Below, piece by piece: positions 24,271-32,146 of a DNA stretch of 59,454 bases. The notes beneath the pieces were generated by a model that saw only the letters and a program-made list of their open reading frames with translations, made no database searches and was not told the DNA's origin. Positions within the stretch are counted from its first letter, which is position 1; every line of letters begins with the position of its first letter. Origin of the DNA: Thermoplasmata archaeon (lineage in GTDB: Archaea > Thermoplasmatota > Thermoplasmata > RBG-16-68-12); the NCBI GenBank assembly GCA_036395115.1, contig DASWDU010000050.1, positions 1 to 59,454 on the forward strand, in the 5' to 3' direction. A program made the translations under genes and the position numbers.

Positions 24271-24546
24271 TCACCGCCGCAGCGTAAACCCGTAGAACAA
24301 ACCGAGGATCACGAGGTCGAGCGCGCCGGAGAGGACGAAAATCCGCCCGTATTGCTCGAGGCTGAGGGGCGCGGAGAACAGAGCGATCGTCAGCACGAGG
24401 CCCTTCACGAAGAAGACACCGAACGCCGCCGCCAAGAAGAGCAGGTGGGCGTCTCTCGTCCGGCGAAACGCGAAGAAGGAGATGACCGTCAGCGCGAGCG
24501 CGAAGACGGACACGGCCGCAAGGACCACATTCTCGATGGCCACCAT
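24271..24546 (-). CDS. Small three-helix membrane protein
   Basis: 91 residues with three predicted membrane helices: ENVVLAAVSVFALALTVISF, HLLFLAAAFGVFFVKGLVLT and YGRIFVLSGALDLVILGLFY, with a basic FRRTR loop after the first and LRR at the end. A CCTTAACATT element (minus strand, 24575-24585) lies about 27 bases before the ATG, so leaderless. It is the first gene of a two-gene unit with the tandem winged-helix regulator. No biochemical function is known. Confidence 0.8.
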   Translation of the reverse strand: MVAIENVVLAAVSVFALALTVISFFAFRRTRDAHLLFLAAAFGVFFVKGLVLTIALFSAPLSLEQYGRIFVLSGALDLVILGLFYGFTLRR

Positions 24547-24594
24547 GGGACCGACGGGAAGGCGTAGTGAACCGGAATGTTAAGGCTTCCGGCC

Positions 24595-25659
24595 CTAATG
24601 TTCGCCCCTCTTCCGGCTCCGATTCACGGCCAGGATCGTGAGCGCGAGGAGGAGGGCCACCGCGGCGAGGGATCCCGCGTACAGGACGAGGTCGGCTTGC
24701 AGCGGCGGAGGCGTGGTCAGGATGCGTTCGTACACCGCGCTCTCGACGCCCAGCGTCGGATCGTGCTCGATTCCCACGCGCGCGGCGGAGGCGCCCTGCG
24801 CGGGATAGGCAACGTAAAGCACATAGGGTGCTGGCGGCTCGGAACTCACGACCGTCGCATTCACAGGGAGCCCATCCGCCATGGCCCTTTTGGACCACGA
24901 GAAGAATACTGTCGCCGGGTGGTCGGGAGGCCCTCCGGTTACACTCACTGCCCCCTCGCCCTGTGCGAACGCGTGGACGTCATCCCAGCTGCGTTCGCTG
25001 TACTCGAAAAGGTCCTCCGGGCCCTCCGTATCCAAGTGCATCTCGATCCCGACGCTCGCACCGGGGTTCAGGAGGTTGTGGTTGATCTCGATTCCCATCT
25101 TCATTTCCATCGGCGTGAGGATACGGTTGCTAGCGATCCGCATGAAACGCTCCGCAATCGTCAGATTCAGCGTTACCTCGTCTCCGGTGCTTTTTATGAT
25201 GAAGTTGAACACCCGGCCCCCGTCCGGGTCAGTCCGGTTGAAACGCACGACGGGAACCGCCCACCCGAGGGGGAAATTGCCGCGAATCTCGCCAGAGTCA
25301 ATCCGTTCGTTGCCGTTCGAGTCGACCCATTCGGTAAGATTGCGAAGCTCGAGCTGGTATTCGCTCGACGCTCCCTCCGTGCTCGCGTACCACACGTCGA
25401 ACGTGCCCGATTTGTACGAGACCCCGAACAGATCTTGAAGGCCCGGACTCGCGAGCACGCTCGAAACAAGGAACTCGCTGGGCGATTCTCTCGGCGCGGT
25501 GACGAGACGCTGGGTCGCCTGCTCGATCGCATCGGGAACCCCATCCCCGTCAGAATCGGTGTCGGCGGTCACGGTCCGAACAACGATGACCGTGGCGAGA
25601 ACGAGCGCGAATGCCGCGGTCGCGGCGAATATACGGACGAACACACGGGAAGGAGCCAC
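24595..25659 (-). CDS. Secreted, C-terminally anchored protein with EF-hand-like calcium loops
   Basis: 354 residues. An N-terminal signal or anchor helix (VFVRIFAATAAFALVLATVI) is followed by a calcium-binding-like repeat DTDSDGDGVPDAIE and a canonical EF-hand loop DSNGNERIDSGE. A beta-rich ectodomain with sequons (NLTE, NRTD, NLTI, NATV) ends in a membrane helix and NRSRKRGEH. GTG 25659 is chosen because a GATATATG/TATAAT cluster lies 35-50 bases upstream and the preceding in-frame residues are not protein-like. The ectodomain family is unknown. AglB in this window could glycosylate it. Confidence 0.8.
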   Translation of the reverse strand: MAPSRVFVRIFAATAAFALVLATVIVVRTVTADTDSDGDGVPDAIEQATQRLVTAPRESPSEFLVSSVLASPGLQDLFGVSYKSGTFDVWYASTEGASSEYQLELRNLTEWVDSNGNERIDSGEIRGNFPLGWAVPVVRFNRTDPDGGRVFNFIIKSTGDEVTLNLTIAERFMRIASNRILTPMEMKMGIEINHNLLNPGASVGIEMHLDTEGPEDLFEYSERSWDDVHAFAQGEGAVSVTGGPPDHPATVFFSWSKRAMADGLPVNATVVSSEPPAPYVLYVAYPAQGASAARVGIEHDPTLGVESAVYERILTTPPPLQADLVLYAGSLAAVALLLALTILAVNRSRKRGEH

Positions 25660-25789
25660 GGAGCGGCCTCCCGACTCGATGGGCAGCGGCGGATATATGG
25701 AGCTTATTATACGGTTTTCGAAGCTCCACCGACGTCCATGTCGGGCTCGCGCTGTGCCCCCTCTCCCGTCTCCCCGCCCTGACGCGACA

Positions 25790-26023
25790 TCATTCGCGGA
25801 CGACTTCGCCGAACGCCATCCGGCGATGGACTTTCGTGATGCGGATCTTGACCTGATCCCCGATCTTCGTCCCCGGGACGAAGACCACGAAGTTCTGGAT
25901 CCGCGCGAGTCCGTCGCCTTCTCGACCGATGTCCTCGATCTTCGCCTCATAGACCTTCCCCTCTTCCACCGGAAGGTTCGAAGGTCGGAGGCCAGAGCCC
26001 GAATACGACATCCGATACTCCAT
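25790..26023 (-). CDS. TRAM-domain RNA-binding protein
   Basis: 77-residue stand-alone TRAM protein: PVEEGKVYEAKIEDIGREGD, then LARIQNFVVFVPGTKIGDQVKIRITKVHRRMAFGEVV. Single-TRAM proteins in archaea bind RNA, and in psychrophilic methanogens act as RNA chaperones in cold response. The N-terminus is short and polar (MEYRMSYSGSG); ATG 26011 is an alternative. GTATTTAAT (near 26072, read here on the plus strand) provides a TATA about 48 bases upstream. The gene stands alone between two unrelated small genes. Confidence 0.9.
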   Translation of the reverse strand: MEYRMSYSGSGLRPSNLPVEEGKVYEAKIEDIGREGDGLARIQNFVVFVPGTKIGDQVKIRITKVHRRMAFGEVVRE

Positions 26024-26118
26024 GCGGCGAGGCCGGCTCGCCGTCCGCTTCGCAACGCGTTGTGCGGTATTTAATGATATAGGGGTGCCCCGGTCGCGTG
26101 TGCCGGGAGGGGATTCGT

Positions 26119-26577
26119 TCACGACTCGCGCAGCGCGTCCAGGTCCGCCTCGACCTCGGAGGGACGTGAGAAACGCAACGAGAGGATGAGGAACACAATC
26201 CCGACGATCAGGACGATCAGCCCGATCGCGGTCACGACTCGGTTCCACGAGCCGAACGCGTCGAAGGCGTTGAACTCGCCGAAGCCGATCCGCAGGACGT
26301 CATGAAGCCACGAACCGAGGGCGATCCCGGGGCCCCCGAGGAGGATGAGGAAGATCCCCGTGTAGAATAAGAACTTCTCCCGGAAGCCCGACTTGGAGCC
26401 GCGGGCGTCGTCATCGGGATCCTCCGCCTCGGGTTCGGTGGCCGCCTCCGCGGTGGGCTCCAACCCGGCGGCTTCCGTCTGGAACAGCTCGCCGCACTTC
26501 GGGCACTCGGTCGCTTCGATCGGGACGATCGCCTTGCACGTGGGGCACTCGGCGACGAGCGCTTGGGGCTGCGCCAT
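26119..26577 (-). CDS. Zinc-ribbon protein with two membrane helices
   Basis: 152 residues: an N-terminal zinc ribbon AECPTCKAIVPIEATECPKCGELF, an acidic Ala/Glu-rich linker, then two membrane helices (FLFYTGIFLILLGGPGIALGSW and VVTAIGLIVLIVGIVFLILSL). Such proteins are common in Thermoplasmatota and unnamed. ATG 26577 is preferred to 26598 because CTATAG (around 26608) is at the right distance for a leaderless start and the ribbon begins soon after. The acidic linker and cytoplasmic ribbon suggest a membrane-tethered interaction module. Confidence 0.75.
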   Translation of the reverse strand: MAQPQALVAECPTCKAIVPIEATECPKCGELFQTEAAGLEPTAEAATEPEAEDPDDDARGSKSGFREKFLFYTGIFLILLGGPGIALGSWLHDVLRIGFGEFNAFDAFGSWNRVVTAIGLIVLIVGIVFLILSLRFSRPSEVEADLDALRES

Positions 26578-26744
26578 GGCCGCCCACGTCTCCCGCATTC
26601 CGAGGCTATAGCGGTTTGGTCCCTCCTATCCGAATTGATAGGAAGGAACTCGGGGGGGCTGAGGGAGACGGAGACGGCACGCGGATTCGCCTCCTTCCGA
26701 AAAGGCGTTCGCCTCCTCCGCGCGCCTCCGGGACGTTACGGAAA

Positions 26745-27068
26745 TCAGAGGGCGACCTTGGGCCTCGCGAGCCACGGGACATGGATCTGCCCGACGAGAT
26801 CGCGCCACTCCGCGGGCATCGGCCGTCCGGAGTCGTCCCGACGGTACCAATCCAAGACCTGATCGACCTTGAGGTCCCGGCCCGAGATCGCGACCATGAG
26901 GGCGTTACGGACATTCGCGGCCGCCTCCGCCGCCACCTCGTTCTCGAAGATCGCGGCGTAGGGCGTCTGGGACATCCACCAGAGGACGAGGTAGTACGTC
27001 TTCTTCGACACGATGCGCGGGCGTTTCGGCTTCATCATGGGTTCGCCCTTCGACGGGAATTCCGTCAA
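26745..27068 (-). CDS. Small hypothetical protein (107 aa)
   Basis: 107 residues of no recognised family. It is basic at the N-terminus (MMKPKRPRIVSKKTYYLVLW) with a helical middle (FENEVAAEAAANVRNALMVA) and WYRRDDSGRPMPAEWRDLVG near the end. GATAAAT (around 27095) lies 27 bases before the ATG at 27068, a good leaderless promoter, and two operator-like repeats sit directly upstream of that box. The promoter architecture is the main reason to call it real. ATG 27038 is an alternative. Confidence 0.6.
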   Translation of the reverse strand: MTEFPSKGEPMMKPKRPRIVSKKTYYLVLWWMSQTPYAAIFENEVAAEAAANVRNALMVAISGRDLKVDQVLDWYRRDDSGRPMPAEWRDLVGQIHVPWLARPKVAL

Positions 27069-27103
27069 CGGAAGAAATCACGCGATGGGATGATAAATCG
27101 CTT

Positions 27104-27159
27104 ATTGGACAGTTCTCAAATCTGAAACATCGCCCATTGGACGGTTTCAAATCTGAAAC
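27104..27159. promoter_or_regulatory. Two direct repeats containing palindromes, probable operators
   Basis: A 24-25 base unit (ATTGGAC, then A/G, then GTT...TCAAATCTGAAAC) occurs at 27104-27128 and 27136-27159, 32 bases apart, i.e. on the same face of the helix. Each unit ends in an inverted repeat, GTTTCA-AATC-TGAAAC in the second copy. They lie immediately upstream of the TATA (27091-27097) of the minus-strand gene ending at 26745, the position expected for an activator or repressor of that gene. Confidence 0.6.
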
Positions 27160-27168
27160 TTTGTTCTA

Positions 27169-27801
27169 TCAGTCCGCGAACCACACGCCACAGAAGCAGC
27201 GCGACTGGTCGGACGCGACGCGAGAGCCGCATCGCGGGCAGGAATACAGGAGGAGATCGAGGTCCCCGGATGGGCCGAGCGCCGCGCTACAAACAGGACA
27301 CGCACCCGAACCCGCGGGCACGTGCGATCCGCACTCGGGGCATGCGAACGTGTTCGACGCGAGCGAGCCGAATCGCACGCCGCAGACGCAATCGGTCGCT
27401 TCTTCGGAGACGAAGCGCCCGCATGCGGGGCACTGATAGGTCTGGGCCGACCGCTCGGCGCCACCGGGCCGACCCGCCTGTCGTCCCTTCGACGGTCCAG
27501 ACACATCATGGACGAGCTGGAGGTCTTCGAAGACTTGCGTCAAGTTTCGCTCCCGGGTGCGGGATGTCTCATGTGTGACGGGGGCGATCCGAGGGCGGAC
27601 CGCAGGGACGGCGCCGTACGCGCCTCCGGTCCCCCCGGCGAACGCGGATCCGCAATGCTGACAGTGGTCGAGCTCGAAGGGCGTCAGCTTGCGGCACTTC
27701 CAGCAGAGGATCCGCGGCATGGGGCCGAGCTTCGCCAGGGCCTTTTCCATGTCCGGAGCGCGTCGGCCGCCGACATCGACGTGCCCTGCGCGTTGCGCCA
27801 C
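27169..27801 (-). CDS. Multiple zinc-ribbon protein
   Basis: About 210 residues with four to five CxxC-type ribbons: ILCWKCRKLTPFELDHCQHCGSAF near the N-terminus, then YQCPACGRFVSEEATDC(V)CG, FACPECGSHVPAGSGACPVCSA, and YSCPRCGSRVASDQSRCFCG at the end. A low-complexity linker separates the first ribbon from the rest. Double-zinc-ribbon proteins are usually scaffolds for protein or nucleic-acid binding; the role here is unknown. GTG 27801 has GGGAGGT 9 bases upstream; ATG 27750 and ATG 27720 are alternatives. Confidence 0.7.
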   Translation of the reverse strand: MAQRAGHVDVGGRRAPDMEKALAKLGPMPRILCWKCRKLTPFELDHCQHCGSAFAGGTGGAYGAVPAVRPRIAPVTHETSRTRERNLTQVFEDLQLVHDVSGPSKGRQAGRPGGAERSAQTYQCPACGRFVSEEATDCVCGVRFGSLASNTFACPECGSHVPAGSGACPVCSAALGPSGDLDLLLYSCPRCGSRVASDQSRCFCGVWFAD

Positions 27802-27975
27802 GGTTGAACGACCTCCCAAGGATGGTCACGAATCGCGGTTTTCGAGGGTCAACACCCTTGTCAAAACTAGTGGAGCGTGAGAATCAGGATCGAGTCCGTC
27901 CTCCGCCCTCCATGGGGACGCCGACGAGGGACCGCCGCGAATGCTTTAAGGAGGCCTCCCTTCTGGGCTCCGCCG

Positions 27976-30111
27976 ATGACGAAAATCTTGGTCTGCGTCG
28001 CGTGGCCGTACGCCTCGGGGCCCCGGCACCTGGGCCACGCCGTCTCGACGTTCATCCCCGCGGACGTGTTCGCCCGCTACCACCGAATGAAAGGGGACGA
28101 GGTCCTCGTCGTGGGCGGGAGCGACATGCACGGGACGCCCACGATGGTCCGCGCGGACGAGGAAGGCGTGCCGACACGCGTCGTCGCGGAACGGTACCAC
28201 GCCCTCCACGCAAGGAATATCGAACAGTTGGGCGTCCGATACGACCTCTACTGGAACACGGCGGAGCCGCATCATAAGGAGTGGGTCAAAGAGATCTTCC
28301 TCGCGCTCCGCGCCAAGGGCCACATCTACGAAGCGAAGATGGTCGCTCCGTTCTGCCCGACGGGAAATCATTTCCTTCCGGACCGCTACGTCGAGGGCAA
28401 ATGCCCGAACTGCGGATTCGAACGGGCGCGCGGGGACCAGTGCGAGAACTGCGGCCACCTCTGGGACCCGTTCGACCTGATTGACGCCCGTTGCCGCATT
28501 CACGGCACGCCGCCGCAACGCCGGGAGACGAACCACTTCTTCTTCCGGCTCAGCGCGTTCGAGGGACCGCTGCGGCGGTGGATGGCGAAGGGCAAAGACC
28601 ACTGGCGGCTCCCCGTCGTGACGTTCTCCCGGAGCTGGCTGGAGGAGGGGCTCAAGGACCGCCCCATCACCCGGGACCTCGACTGGGGCATCGAGGTCCC
28701 GGTCCCCGGCTACGAGACGAAGCGGATCTACGTCTGGTTCGAAGCCGTGATGGGCTACCTGACCGCCACGAAGGAATGGTACCTCCGCCGCGGCCGCCCG
28801 GAGGGATGGAGGGACTTCTGGTTCGACCCCGAGTCCCGTCACTACTACTTCATCGGGAAGGACAACATCGTGTTCCACACCCTGTTCTGGCCCGCGATCC
28901 TCATGGGCTACGATGAGAAACTCGTCCTGCCGTACGACGTGGCCGCGACGCAGTACCTCAACTTCTCCGGCGAACGGATGAGCACCGGACGCGGCCGCGG
29001 CGTCTGGCTCCCGGACCTGCTCGAACGATTCGACCCGGACCAACTCCGGTACTATGGGATCGCGACGATGCCTGAGCTCAAGGACACGGACTTCACGTGG
29101 GAGGACTTCGCGCAGCGGAACAACAGCGAGCTCTTGGCCGTATACGGGAACTTCGTGCACCGGGCGCTGACGTTCGCGGACAAGAACTTCAATCACGAGG
29201 TCCCGGCCGCCGGCTTCCTCGATCCCGTCGACAAAGCGATGGTCCGTGCGATCGAGCAGCAGTGGACGCGCGTCGGCCAGAATCTCGAATACATGCACCT
29301 CAGGGACGCGATGAAGGAGGCGATCCAGCTCGCCCGGCTCGGGAACCAGTACATCGACCAGAAGGCGCCGTGGGATCTGCTCAAGAGAGATCGCGCCGCG
29401 TGCGGCACGGCCATCCACGTCGCCCTCCGCGTGTCGCGATCCCTCGCAATCGTCATGGCGCCGTTCCTGCCCTTCAGCTCGTCGCGGCTGTGGAACGCGC
29501 TGGGGTACGACTCGGACGTGCACGAGCGGCGTTGGGAGGATGCCCTCGAAGACGTGCCAAACGGACAGAAACTCCGGGTCGGCCGACCACTCTTCGCGAA
29601 AATCGAGCTCGGTCCGGCGGACGAAGACCCCGCAAGCAAGTTCGACATCCGCGTCGCGACCATCCTCGACGTGAACGCCCACCCGAACGCCGACAATCTG
29701 TACGTCCTGCAGATCGACCTGGGGGACGAGCGCCGCCAGATCGTCGCAGGAATTCGGAAAGACTATGGGCCGAAGGAACTCGTCGGCCGGAAGATCGCGG
29801 TCGTCGCGAACCTCGAGCCCGCGAAACTCCGCGGGATCGAGAGCCGGGGGATGCTCCTCGCCGGCGAGACGGACGCCACCGTCGGACTCGTCCTGCCGCC
29901 AGAGGACGCGGCGGCCGGCACGCAAATCCTCGGGGTCCGCGGCGCGCCGCAGCTGCCCTTCTTGGAATTCCAAAAATACAAACTGCAGGTGGCCGAAGGA
30001 GGGAGCGTCATGTTCCTCGGGCGAACCGGCGAAGTCCGCATCCCTCTCAGGGCGGGCGACTCCCCTGTGCGGGTCGATAAGGGATTCAAGGAGGGGACGT
30101 GGGTCCACTAG
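27976..30111 (+). CDS. metG: Methionyl-tRNA synthetase with C-terminal tRNA-binding domain
   Basis: 711-residue class I MetRS. HIGH-type motif RHLGHA at 17-22, zinc knuckle CPNC...CENC (C143, C146, C156, C159), VWFEAVMGYL, and ATP loop FSGERMSTGRGRG around 331-341. The last reads ERMSTG where most enzymes have K-(M/F)-S-K-S, so the second lysine is absent. Residues about 555-670 form the C-terminal EMAPII-like tRNA-binding domain (FDIRVATILDVNAHPNADNL, LRGIESRGMLLAGE). The remaining C-terminal 40 residues are a further extension. TTTAAG at 27945-27950 is 28 bases before the ATG. Confidence 0.95.
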   Translation: MTKILVCVAWPYASGPRHLGHAVSTFIPADVFARYHRMKGDEVLVVGGSDMHGTPTMVRADEEGVPTRVVAERYHALHARNIEQLGVRYDLYWNTAEPHHKEWVKEIFLALRAKGHIYEAKMVAPFCPTGNHFLPDRYVEGKCPNCGFERARGDQCENCGHLWDPFDLIDARCRIHGTPPQRRETNHFFFRLSAFEGPLRRWMAKGKDHWRLPVVTFSRSWLEEGLKDRPITRDLDWGIEVPVPGYETKRIYVWFEAVMGYLTATKEWYLRRGRPEGWRDFWFDPESRHYYFIGKDNIVFHTLFWPAILMGYDEKLVLPYDVAATQYLNFSGERMSTGRGRGVWLPDLLERFDPDQLRYYGIATMPELKDTDFTWEDFAQRNNSELLAVYGNFVHRALTFADKNFNHEVPAAGFLDPVDKAMVRAIEQQWTRVGQNLEYMHLRDAMKEAIQLARLGNQYIDQKAPWDLLKRDRAACGTAIHVALRVSRSLAIVMAPFLPFSSSRLWNALGYDSDVHERRWEDALEDVPNGQKLRVGRPLFAKIELGPADEDPASKFDIRVATILDVNAHPNADNLYVLQIDLGDERRQIVAGIRKDYGPKELVGRKIAVVANLEPAKLRGIESRGMLLAGETDATVGLVLPPEDAAAGTQILGVRGAPQLPFLEFQKYKLQVAEGGSVMFLGRTGEVRIPLRAGDSPVRVDKGFKEGTWVH

Positions 30112-30172
30112 ACCGCTCAACGGCCCATTTCGCAAGCCTTTAAGCGAATCGCCTCGTTCTGTCGCCCCCTCG

Positions 30173-30835
30173 ATGCTGCTCGACCTCCACAATCACACCC
30201 GCCACTCCCCCGATTCCCGCGTCGCGCCCGCGGACTTGGTGGCGACCGCGCAGCGCGTCGGCCTCGCGGGCATCGCGATCACGGACCACAACTCGATCGA
30301 CGGCGTTCGCGAGGCGAGGGACGCGGCGCAGGGGGCCTTCCTGGTCATCCCAGGCATCGAGGTCTCGACGCGGTCCGGCCACGTCCTCGGGTACGGCGTC
30401 CGCGAGGGCATCCCGCGCGGGCTCACGGTGCGGGAGACGGCGGAGCGCATCGTCGCCGCGGGTGGCGTGCCGGTGGCGGCGCATCCGTTCCGATTCTGGT
30501 CCGGACTCGGTGCCGCGGCGCTGGAACAGGCGTCCTTCCCCGCCTATGAGACGTGCAACGCCAGGACCCTGCGACGCGGCAACATGCGAGCCCGTGCACT
30601 CGCCCGCGAGCGGAAGATCGGCGAGACGGGCGGGAGCGACAGCCACTTCCTCGACGAAGTCGCAAAGGCGGTCACCGCGATCGACGCGGGCGATCTGCCC
30701 CTCGACCACGTCCTCCAGGAAATCGCCCGAGGCAAGACCACCGCTCAAGGCAGGGACCGCGACGCCGGCGCGACGGTTCGGTACGTGACAAAAGCCGTGT
30801 CCGAGTGGATCGGCCGCGGGATGCATCGAATCTAG
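30173..30835 (+). CDS. PHP-domain metal-dependent phosphoesterase
   Basis: 220 residues. PHP motifs in order: LLDLHNHTRHSPDS (HxH), IAITDHNSIDGV (DH), IPGIEVSTRSGHVLGYG (E and H), VAAHPFRF (H) and GGSDSHFLDEVAKAVT (DxH), giving a complete trinuclear metal site. The family includes phosphatases and nucleotidases of unknown substrate (YciV/TrpH-like). TTTAAG at 30139-30144 lies about 30 bases before the ATG. Its stop overlaps the stop of the convergent roadblock gene in CTAG. Confidence 0.88.
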   Translation: MLLDLHNHTRHSPDSRVAPADLVATAQRVGLAGIAITDHNSIDGVREARDAAQGAFLVIPGIEVSTRSGHVLGYGVREGIPRGLTVRETAERIVAAGGVPVAAHPFRFWSGLGAAALEQASFPAYETCNARTLRRGNMRARALARERKIGETGGSDSHFLDEVAKAVTAIDAGDLPLDHVLQEIARGKTTAQGRDRDAGATVRYVTKAVSEWIGRGMHRI

Positions 30836-31191
30836 AGGTGTTCTTCGATGCGAGGGACGTACTTTTCGACGGCTTGTTTCGTCCGTTGTGAGTCGGCGGA
30901 TGCCGGGAGACGCATCACGAGGAGCGCCTTGCGGCCGCCGTGGACAATCAGGTAGCGGGTCCCCTTCGCGTTGATCGTGATGCTCTCGAGGGCGTCTCTC
31001 GCCTCGGAGGTCACGGTCTCCGCGGAGCCGACCAGCACCGCGAACATCGAACCGAACGTATCCACATGGACGCCTTTCGGGAAGCTCCCCGCGAGGTACG
31101 TCCCCGCGAGGGAGACCAGCATCGCCTCCTGCACGCCCTCGCTCCGCTCGATGTCGCGGAGGATCGATTCGAGGGCGGTCGTGTCGACCAT
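30832..31191 (-). CDS. Roadblock/LC7-domain protein
   Basis: 119 residues, a single roadblock/LC7 domain: LESILRDIERSEGVQEAMLV, then SLAGTYLAGSFP, VDTFGSMFAVLVGSAETVTSE and GTRYLIVHGGRKALLVMRLP. In archaea these dimeric scaffolds accompany small GTPases or KaiC-like ATPases; no such partner is adjacent here. ATG 31191 has GGGAG upstream, and TTTAAT near 31234 provides a TATA. The same frame is open further upstream but not protein-like. It is compact compared with the roadblock protein of the KaiC operon at 12433. Confidence 0.85.
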   Translation of the reverse strand: MVDTTALESILRDIERSEGVQEAMLVSLAGTYLAGSFPKGVHVDTFGSMFAVLVGSAETVTSEARDALESITINAKGTRYLIVHGGRKALLVMRLPASADSQRTKQAVEKYVPRIEEHL

Positions 31192-31268
31192 GCGGCGCTC
31201 CCAGACCGGTCCGGATGGAAGCCTCGCGGGATTAAACCTTTCCGCCGTAAATCTCAAGGAGAAAACGG

Positions 31269-31676
31269 TCACAGATTCCGGAGCAAGGAGTGCATCGTGG
31301 CCACGGCGTCGACCGCGTCCGCGCCCTTGCCGGCCCGGGCCATCGCCTGCTCGTCGGTCATCCCCGGGCCGGTGATCCCGAACCCGACGGGCTTGCCGGT
31401 CCGAAGGCCGACGTCGAGGAGAGCTTTCGGGACCGCGGCCATGAGGGCTTCGTCGTGGAGCGTCTCTCCCTTGATGACCGCGGCAATCGCCACCGCCGCG
31501 TCGACGTCGCCGCGCTCCAGGAGGCGTTGGACGGCCAGGGGGATCTCGAACGCCCCCGGGACGCGGACGACCGACGTCACGCGGATCCCCCGCTCCTCCG
31601 CGCGGGCGAGCGCCTTCTGGACCATGACGTCCGTCACCTCGTGGTTAAACTCGGCCGCGACGATCGCGAGGTTCAT
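31269..31676 (-). CDS. ribH: 6,7-dimethyl-8-ribityllumazine synthase RibH
   Basis: 135 residues, the usual archaeal RibH size. Signatures: IVAAEFNHEVTDVMV, VRVPGAFEIPLAVQRLL, AVIKGETLHDEALMAAV and GFGITGPGMTDEQAMARAG. It condenses 5-amino-6-ribitylaminouracil with dihydroxybutanone phosphate. The ATG overlaps the ribC stop (ATGA), so it is coupled to it. Last gene of the ribB-ribL-ribC-ribH unit. Confidence 0.95.
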   Translation of the reverse strand: MNLAIVAAEFNHEVTDVMVQKALARAEERGIRVTSVVRVPGAFEIPLAVQRLLERGDVDAAVAIAAVIKGETLHDEALMAAVPKALLDVGLRTGKPVGFGITGPGMTDEQAMARAGKGADAVDAVATMHSLLRNL

Positions 31677-32146
31677 CGACCGGTCCTCTTGAGGGGCCCC
31701 GCGTCCTCGAACCCTTCGCGTTGCCCCGTCCCGGCCCGGGCCCGCATCGCCTCCGGGCGGAAGAGCAGGTCGTACGCGTTGATCGCGTGCTCCCGGGTGC
31801 GGCGGTCGAAGAGCCACGCGAGCTGTGCCTCGTCCGCCGCCTCGTCCTCGTGCACCATGACGCCGAGGATGTGCCTGCCGACATTCGCCTGGACGACCTG
31901 CAAGCCGAAATCCGCCGCGAGCGCGCAGTCTTTGTCGACCGGTTGACGGCCGACCATGCCCAGCGCGAGGACGAGGTCGCATCCGCGCTCGAACAGGATC
32001 TTCGCGCCCGCCGCGAGATCCTTGATCCCGGGGACCGTGTAGCGTTCGATCACGAAGCCCTCGCCTTCCTTCCGGAGTTCGTCGACCGCGGCCGCGGCCA
32101 TGTCGTAGCGAGCGAAGGCCGTGTCGACGATCCCGATCCGTTTCAG
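31673..32146 (-). CDS. ribC: Archaeal riboflavin synthase RibC, probable CTG start
   Basis: 157 residues of the archaeal-type riboflavin synthase, unrelated to bacterial RibE and homologous to lumazine synthase. KRIGIVDTAFARYDMAAAAV, TVPGIKDLAAGAKIL, LALGMVGRQPVDK and GVMVHEDEAADEAQLAWL match the family, and NAYDLLFRP and GTGQREGFEDAGPL end it. Known members begin two to four residues before IGIVDT. The only codon there is CTG 32146, whose TG is shared with the TGA of ribL (CTGA) and which has GGAG 6 bases upstream. No ATG, GTG or TTG fits, so CTG is the likely start. Confidence 0.9.
   Translation of the reverse strand: MKRIGIVDTAFARYDMAAAAVDELRKEGEGFVIERYTVPGIKDLAAGAKILFERGCDLVLALGMVGRQPVDKDCALAADFGLQVVQANVGRHILGVMVHEDEAADEAQLAWLFDRRTREHAINAYDLLFRPEAMRARAGTGQREGFEDAGPLKRTGR

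Noticed and set aside
24595-26055. A longer version of the calcium-loop protein starting at 26055
   Set aside because: The first 132 residues are Arg/Ser-rich shadow of the TRAM gene, and the promoter lies inside them.
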